From: Planctomycetota bacterium | GTDB lineage: Bacteria > Planctomycetota > Phycisphaerae > WQYP01 | Direction of reading: 5' to 3' | Assembly (NCBI GenBank): GCA_021852245.1 | Contig: JAJZNY010000019.1 | Span: forward strand, 1-5,188 | DNA: 5,188 nt | In this document: positions 1-3,208 of the stretch, one piece after another | Position numbering within the stretch: position 1 is the stretch's first letter | How the letters are laid out: every line of letters starts with the position of its first letter | The notes under the pieces: generated by a model | The model's database searches: none | What the model was told of the DNA's origin: nothing | The model's input: the letters and a program-made list of their open reading frames with translations, nothing else | Made by a program: the position numbers and the translations under genes

Positions 1-230
1 AACTTTATGATCTTCAAAATGATCCCCACGAGCGCGTCAATGTCTACAACAAGGCGCAGCATGCGGAATTAATCAAAGACCTGAGCCGAAAAATAAATGC
101 CTTCTTCAAGGTCTACACGGTGCCGGGAAATTCCGGCCTCGAACTTGAAAAGCAGCCCATTCCCAACCCGCAGGCTCCATGGATACGCATGGCTCGCCGC
201 GATACGCAGTGGATTGTGCGGGATTATTAA
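1..230 (+). CDS. Sulfatase, C-terminal fragment (5' end outside window)
   Basis: The open frame (codons from base 3, TAA at 228-230) gives 75 residues and no start in the window. It begins LYDLQNDPHERVN, which matches the LYDLxxDPxExxN motif near the C-terminus of type I (alkaline-phosphatase-fold) sulfatases. This is followed by a helix-like stretch (AELIKDLSRKINAFF) and a short tail ending RRDTQWIVRDY. Family members hydrolyse sulfate esters using a formylglycine made from Cys/Ser in a CxPSR motif. That catalytic part lies upstream of the window, so neither activity nor substrate can be judged. The gene converges on the regulator at 431-1612. The call rests on one motif plus its position just before a C-terminus. 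Other members of the alkaline phosphatase superfamily, such as phosphonate monoester hydrolases, cannot be excluded. Confidence 0.78.
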   Translation, partial: LYDLQNDPHERVNVYNKAQHAELIKDLSRKINAFFKVYTVPGNSGLELEKQPIPNPQAPWIRMARRDTQWIVRDY

Positions 231-430
231 TACCGCACGGTTGTGTCGGATGACGCTGGATCGGGCACCTGCGCCGTGCGGACGAGCGCCCGATCCGATT
301 CTCTCCGAACAGCCGACGCTTGCACGGCGCCCGGCGCAGAGCGTTATTCCCCGCAGATTGCAACCTTGACCTCAAAGAGATTCCCTCCGGACGGGCTCTG
401 ATGACGGGCGGCTGGATGAACAATGGATAG
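231..430. other. Convergent intergenic gap with interlocking inverted repeats
   Basis: This 200-base gap separates the sulfatase stop from the regulator stop. I see no convincing gene in it. Three perfect inverted repeats overlap: CCGCACGG at 233-240 with 274-281, GGATCGGGC at 258-266 with 288-296, and GCGCCGTGC at 271-279 with 322-330. They cannot all form at once. The first two interlock like an H-type pseudoknot, and the third competes with the first for 274-279. No T-run follows any of them on either strand, so this is not a classical intrinsic terminator. It may still stop or protect the 3' ends of the converging transcripts. Confidence 0.45.
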
Positions 431-1612
431 TTACGCGGTCGTCCGGTTTTTCTCCGCCTCTTTACGCATCAGCTTTCGCATATCACGCGGAGTATTCCGG
501 TAAAAAGTGTGAAACGATGTGCTGAACTGTCGCGGCGAACTGTATCCCGTCACTTCCGAAATCTGCGCAATGGGCATATCGGAATCCGAAAGCAGGTTGC
601 GGGCTTTTTCCATCTGCACCCGCTGAATCTCCGTCGCCGGACTTCGGCTGATCGCCGCCGCAAAGTGCCGCTCCAGGGTCGGCCGGGAAACCCCCAGCTG
701 TTTGGAAAGCCATTTCACGGATACCCCTTTCGAAAGATTTTGCTGAATCAGTGCCAATCCCTGCCGTACCAGCGTATCATCAACGCCGAAAATATCGGAG
801 GATAATCGCGTGACCACCCGCAGCGGCGGGATCAGCAACTGAGTTGTCTTCACCTTTCGCCTGCGCATAAGCTGATACAGCATGTCCATCCCTCGAAATC
901 CAATGGTGTGGGTATCCAATGCAATGCTGGAAAGGTGCGGCCGTCGAAGTTGTCCGTATAAATCATCGTTGTCGGTGCCGAGAATCGCGAGCGACTCCGG
1001 AACCTTGATCTTCAATCGATGGCACGCCTCCACCAGATAAATACCCAGAAGATCGTCACCTGCATAGATCGCTGCAGGTGGCACCAGCTTTTTCAACCAG
1101 CGAACCGCTGTGCTCGGATACACGCCGGCCCGATCCTCCGCTTCTCCCTCACCCTTGAAAAAATAATGGGCGGTCAAACCCCTCTCGGAAGCCCTTGCCA
1201 AAAAGCCGTCCCGCCGTGCATCCGACCAATAGCGATTCTCCATCCCGTAATAAGTGAGCCGACGAAATCCCCGATCGATGAAATAATCCGCTGCCAATCG
1301 ACCTACCGCAAAATCATCCGCCACGACACGCGGCAGGCTTGATACCGGAACCTCTGCGGACACATCGATTGCAGGGATACCCTTCTCGGCAATTAATCTC
1401 GGCAGTTCCCAGGACGGGGGGCTTCCCGCCGTGATGACGCCATGGATATGACCCCGAATCAGAAGTGGAAAATCCGCAATCTCAAAATTGTCCGGAAAAA
1501 ACACCCGAATCTCCGGATGCCTTGATGCATAATCGGCAGCGCCCCTCAGCACATCTCGGTTGTACGCGACGGCCAAGTTTCCCAGAAAAAGCACCCGTTT
1601 GTTTTTTTTCAC
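431..1612 (-). CDS. XylR-type AraC-family transcriptional regulator (LacI-like sensor + AraC HTH)
   Basis: This cytoplasmic, DNA-binding sugar-responsive regulator is 393 aa from the GTG at 1612, close to the 392 aa of E. coli XylR, and has the same two-part build. Residues about 5-272 form a LacI/periplasmic-binding-protein-like ligand domain: RVLFLGN opening strand, AYNRDVLRG helix, VADDFAVGRLAADYF, AIYAGDDLLG, and ILGTDNDD near 210-217. Residues about 284-385 form the AraC domain. Its first HTH is around VSVKWLSKQLGVSRPTLERHF (297-317 region). The second is around IAQISEVTGYSSPRQFSTSF (348-367), followed by the NTPRDMRK end motif. The GTG start has AAGG five bases upstream. A longer TTG start at 1636 adds eight residues but would lie about 4 nt from the predicted transcription start and has no Shine-Dalgarno, so it was not chosen. 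A run of eight A at codons 2-4 is slippage-prone. The gene is divergent from the GH128 gene and probably controls it. The ligand is unknown; xylose should not be assumed. Confidence 0.92.
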   Translation of the reverse strand: MKKNKRVLFLGNLAVAYNRDVLRGAADYASRHPEIRVFFPDNFEIADFPLLIRGHIHGVITAGSPPSWELPRLIAEKGIPAIDVSAEVPVSSLPRVVADDFAVGRLAADYFIDRGFRRLTYYGMENRYWSDARRDGFLARASERGLTAHYFFKGEGEAEDRAGVYPSTAVRWLKKLVPPAAIYAGDDLLGIYLVEACHRLKIKVPESLAILGTDNDDLYGQLRRPHLSSIALDTHTIGFRGMDMLYQLMRRRKVKTTQLLIPPLRVVTRLSSDIFGVDDTLVRQGLALIQQNLSKGVSVKWLSKQLGVSRPTLERHFAAAISRSPATEIQRVQMEKARNLLSDSDMPIAQISEVTGYSSPRQFSTSFHTFYRNTPRDMRKLMRKEAEKNRTTA

Positions 1613-1617
1613 GTCCG

Positions 1618-1621
1618 CCTT
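1618..1621 (-). promoter_or_regulatory. Ribosome binding site deciding the regulator start
   Basis: On the minus strand the sequence reads AAGG, then five bases, then GTG at 1612. This favours the GTG over the upstream TTG at 1636, which is preceded by no purine-rich site. Confidence 0.5.
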
Positions 1622-1629
1622 ACCCCCAA

Positions 1630-1645
1630 TTTGCAATTCTGCAAA
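1630..1645. promoter_or_regulatory. Operator-like palindrome at the predicted regulator transcription start
   Basis: This is a perfect inverted repeat, TTTGCA-N4-TGCAAA. It lies directly over the predicted start site (about 1640) of the regulator promoter, a good place for autorepression or for control by another repressor. An adjacent 8-bp palindrome, ATCATGAT (1658-1665), lies in the promoter spacer. Note that XylR/AraC proteins usually bind direct repeats, so the protein that uses this site is uncertain. Confidence 0.35.
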
Positions 1646-1646
1646 C

Positions 1647-1675
1647 AGTATAGCATCATCATGATAAAAGTTCAG
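1647..1675 (-). promoter_or_regulatory. Candidate extended -10 promoter of the regulator gene
   Basis: The minus strand reads TGC-TATACT: a -10 box at 1652-1647 with an upstream TG (1655-1654) in the extended -10 position. The -35 at 17-bp spacing is weak (CTGAAC, 1675-1670). Transcription would begin near 1640, giving the GTG start a leader of about 28 nt with room for its AAGG site. The box is seen in the sequence; its activity is inferred. Confidence 0.5.
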
Positions 1676-1754
1676 AAGTTATTTTTCACATTTTTACCTT
1701 TTTGTTCTGTGGGCGGGCCATTAAACTCTGATGCGTCCCGGCGGGGGTGACTCT

Positions 1755-1830
1755 CGGGTGTCCAGGGGGCAACTTCAGGCTTCGGCTTGGCCCCCGGCTT
1801 CATGATGAATTGGGTGACACCTTGAAGTTG
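1755..1830 (+). other. Foldable RNA element in the divergent intergenic region (candidate)
   Basis: On the plus strand, stem P1 pairs GGTGTC (1757-1762) with GACACC (1816-1821). It encloses stem P2, GGGGGC (1765-1770) with GCCCCC (1790-1795). P2 is capped by AGGC-TTCG-GCTT (1777-1788), a cUUCGg tetraloop in RNA, and P3 is a small stem TTCA/TGAA (1799-1802/1806-1809). A competing 10-bp pairing with one G-T, 1770-1779 with 1821-1830, would break P1 and P2. I do not recognise a known RNA family, and no strong plus-strand promoter is visible upstream. The rest of the control region (1676-1754 and 1831-1928) shows no gene I can support. Confidence 0.25.
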
Positions 1831-1875
1831 AATATATGCCCTGGCCGACCCCCAACGTAGTTCTTCCACCGCATA

Positions 1876-1903
1876 GGCAGCCGGCCTTTTGCCGGTGAAA
1901 TCG
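1876..1903. repeat. Small GC-rich palindrome, copy A
   Basis: CCGGC-CTTTT-GCCGG (1881-1895) is followed by TGAAATCG. The right half, TTGCCGG followed by TGAAATCG (1889-1903), recurs at 3992-4009 with three extra bases (CGG) that lengthen the stem. The copy lies between the regulator and the GH128 gene, outside any supported gene. It may belong to a dispersed short palindrome family; two or three copies in one window are suggestive only. Confidence 0.35.
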
Positions 1904-1922
1904 CGGAAGAATACCAATGGAT

Positions 1923-1941
1923 TTGGATTGATAAAATCCAA
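1923..1941. promoter_or_regulatory. Operator-like inverted repeat over the GH128 promoter
   Basis: A perfect inverted repeat, TTGGATT-N5-AATCCAA, overlaps the candidate -10 box at 1932-1937. Protein bound here would block transcription of the GH128 gene. The divergent XylR-type regulator is the obvious candidate binder, but the site differs from the palindrome next to the regulator's own promoter. Confidence 0.4.
1929..1937 (+). promoter_or_regulatory. Candidate extended -10 promoter of the GH128 gene
   Basis: TGA-TAAAAT gives a -10 box with five of six consensus bases and a TG one base upstream (extended -10). No good -35 is seen. The start would fall near 1943-1945. That leaves almost no leader before ATG 1952 but about 23 nt before ATG 1967, which supports the latter as the start codon. 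Confidence 0.4.
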
Positions 1942-1953
1942 TTAAACTCTTAT

Positions 1954-1957
1954 GAGG
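1954..1957 (+). promoter_or_regulatory. Ribosome binding site favouring the ATG at 1967
   Basis: GAGG lies nine bases before ATG 1967. It sits inside the alternative start at 1952 and directly abuts the one at 1958, so it can serve only the 1967 start. Confidence 0.4.
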
Positions 1958-1966
1958 ATGAAAAAT

Positions 1967-2797
1967 ATGCGGCGTCAACGTCTGGCCCTGAAAGCAGTCA
2001 TCACAGTTGCGGCTTTGGCTTTAACCTCTCCAGTTGCCGGGGCCCACAGTCCGAAGAAGGGGATCGGCATCTTATTCCGTCCCGATCCTTCACTCACCGT
2101 CGCGATACTCAAGAAGCTTAACGTGCATTGGTTCTACACTTGGGGAAATCTGCGTCCGGCCGCCGCCCCGGTCAAGCTCCCGTTTGTTCCGATGATCTGG
2201 GGCTGTTATCCCAAGCAGCTCCCGTCCGCCATTCAAGGGTTGGTCAAGTATCGCCGGACCGGCATCGCCTCGGCCATGCTCGGTTTTAATGAGCCGGATA
2301 ATCACCGGCAATCCAACGTTCCCGTTACCAAAGCACTCAGCGCCTGGCCGAAGTTGGAAGCGGCAGGTCTCCCCCTGGGCAGCCCCGCCTGCGTCAACGA
2401 CCTCGATAAATGGATGCGGACATTTATGCGAGTTGCGGATCACCGCCATTACCGGGTGAACTTCGTCTGCGTTCACTGGTATGGTGCTCCGAATCCGAAG
2501 GGATTTCTGAAGATGCTCGCGCGGGTTCATCATCTTTATCATCGCCCGATCTGGGTAACCGAATTTGCCGTCAGTGACTGGAGCATCAAAAAGAATCATG
2601 GGATTAATAAATATTCCCCACATATGATTGCACGCTTCATGCGGGTTGTATTGCCCGCACTGAATCATCTCTCATACGTGCAGCGATACGCCTGGTTCCC
2701 TGCTCCGCTTTCAGATAAAACACCGACTGGTAATTCAGCGCTTTACCATAAAAACGGGAAGTTGACCCTTCTTGGGAGAATTTACTCCGCTGATTGA
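1967..2797 (+). CDS. Secreted GH128-like glycoside hydrolase (Glyco_hydro_cc), putative beta-1,3-glucanase
   Basis: The product is 276 aa from ATG 1967, or 281 aa from ATG 1952, whose numbering is used here. A basic n-region (MRRQRLALK) and hydrophobic core (AVITVAALALTSPVAG) end at a likely signal-peptidase site, AGA|HS. The mature part has the landmarks of the glycosyl hydrolase catalytic core family (Asl1-like, CAZy GH128): FYTWG (61-65), FVPMIWG (78-84), GFNEPD (111-116), QSN (120-122), LGSPA (142-146), VHWYG (174-178), WVTEF (201-205) and RYAWF (245-249). By analogy with clan GH-A TIM-barrel enzymes, E114 of NEPD is the likely acid/base and E204 of WVTEF the likely nucleophile; both are present. 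Characterised GH128 enzymes hydrolyse beta-1,3-glucans; that substrate is inferred here. It is a compact single-domain enzyme without a binding module. It is divergent from the regulator and followed by a weak hairpin terminator, so probably monocistronic. Three closely spaced ATGs make the start uncertain by at most five codons. Confidence 0.9.
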   Translation: MRRQRLALKAVITVAALALTSPVAGAHSPKKGIGILFRPDPSLTVAILKKLNVHWFYTWGNLRPAAAPVKLPFVPMIWGCYPKQLPSAIQGLVKYRRTGIASAMLGFNEPDNHRQSNVPVTKALSAWPKLEAAGLPLGSPACVNDLDKWMRTFMRVADHRHYRVNFVCVHWYGAPNPKGFLKMLARVHHLYHRPIWVTEFAVSDWSIKKNHGINKYSPHMIARFMRVVLPALNHLSYVQRYAWFPAPLSDKTPTGNSALYHKNGKLTLLGRIYSAD

Positions 2798-2835
2798 TGC
2801 GTCTTTCTCAAGTCAATCTCCGCAATCAGAATTAA

Positions 2836-2869
2836 CCTGATGAGCGGGGGGCATCAGGGTGCAGTTTTT
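2836..2869 (+). terminator. Weak intrinsic terminator after the GH128 gene
   Basis: A perfect 7-bp stem, CCTGATG (2836-2842) with CATCAGG (2852-2858), encloses a 9-base loop. A run of five T (2865-2869) begins six bases after the stem, further than in a strong terminator. It lies 39 bases beyond the GH128 stop. Confidence 0.5.
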
Positions 2870-3013
2870 AAATATCAACGGCTGCAATGGAAAATAATGC
2901 CTGTGCAGCGTTTTCGGGCCGGTAGTGAACCGCCAATGCGGCTCTCGCCCGGCGCTCAGACCGTTAACTTTGCGCTAAGAATTGGTAAAGGCAAAAATTT
3001 TTCAACTTTTCGC

Positions 3014-3043
3014 TTGCGTTTTTTTTTTTTTGAGTAGTATACT
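3014..3043 (+). promoter_or_regulatory. Candidate promoter of the propeller gene with a T13 spacer
   Basis: A -10 box TATACT (3038-3043), the same hexamer as at the regulator promoter, lies 18 bases after TTGCGT (3014-3019), a half-matching -35. Most of the spacer is the T run. The palindrome GAGTA-GTA-TACTC (3032-3044) covers the -10 and could be an operator. AT-rich sequence upstream (2990-3010) could act as an UP element. Start near 3050; CATAAT at 3046-3051 is an alternative -10. Confidence 0.4.
3019..3031. repeat. Homopolymer run of 13 T
   Basis: Thirteen uninterrupted T lie between the possible -35 and -10 boxes of the propeller gene promoter. Runs of this length are prone to slippage. 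It could instead be the T tail of a terminator, but only a 3-bp stem (CGC-TT-GCG, 3011-3018) precedes it. Confidence 0.9.
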
Positions 3044-3198
3044 CCCATAATAGTGACGGTTCAGCATGTTCTGGGGGCCGTCCTGGGGTGCGTTTGAAAG
3101 TTCGGACTCTCTGCCGCGTTGGCTTGGCCATTGGCTTCACCGTCAGTGGTGATGGCGTGAGCGGCTGGTGCAAGCGGCAACCGAGCCCGCAATGTTGT

Positions 3199-3202
3199 GA
3201 GG
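3199..3202 (+). promoter_or_regulatory. Ribosome binding site deciding the propeller gene start
   Basis: GAGG lies six bases before GTG 3209. It is the only well-placed site upstream of the signal peptide in this frame, which opens after the TGA at 3158. Confidence 0.55.
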
Positions 3203-3208
3203 TTGTCC

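Larger units (their letters stand above)
2870..3208. other. Intergenic region and leader of the propeller gene, no gene seen
   Basis: No convincing protein gene lies here. The stretch contains an AT-rich block with a perfect AAAAATTTTT palindrome (2993-3002), a 13-T run (3019-3031), a promoter candidate, and a leader of about 160 nt. Two modest hairpins fall in the leader: GACGG (3055-3059) with CCGTC (3078-3082), and TCACC (3137-3141) with GGTGA (3148-3152). I recognise no known riboswitch in it. Confidence 0.4.

Noticed and set aside
97..423. Overlapping open frames on both strands (97-369 + and 106-423 -)
   Set aside because: They overlap the sulfatase end in other frames and the inverted-repeat cluster, have arginine- and proline-rich low-complexity translations, and match no family I know.
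1672..1941. 89-codon frame on the minus strand between the regulator and the GH128 gene
   Set aside because: It would start at a TTG with no Shine-Dalgarno inside the GH128 operator-like repeat, run through palindrome copy A and end inside the regulator promoter. No recognisable domain; treated as chance.
2090..2668. 192-codon minus-strand frame opposite the GH128 gene
   Set aside because: It lies entirely antisense to a gene with clear catalytic motifs and its translation resembles nothing; a shadow of codon bias.
2990..3031. T13 tract as a strong intrinsic terminator
   Set aside because: Only a 3-bp stem directly precedes it, and the terminator-like hairpin for the GH128 gene lies at 2836-2858. 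A promoter-spacer reading fits the following TATACT better.
2840..3037. 65-codon plus-strand frame after the GH128 gene
   Set aside because: It starts within the terminator hairpin and ends by reading the T run as poly-Phe; no motif or ribosome binding site.
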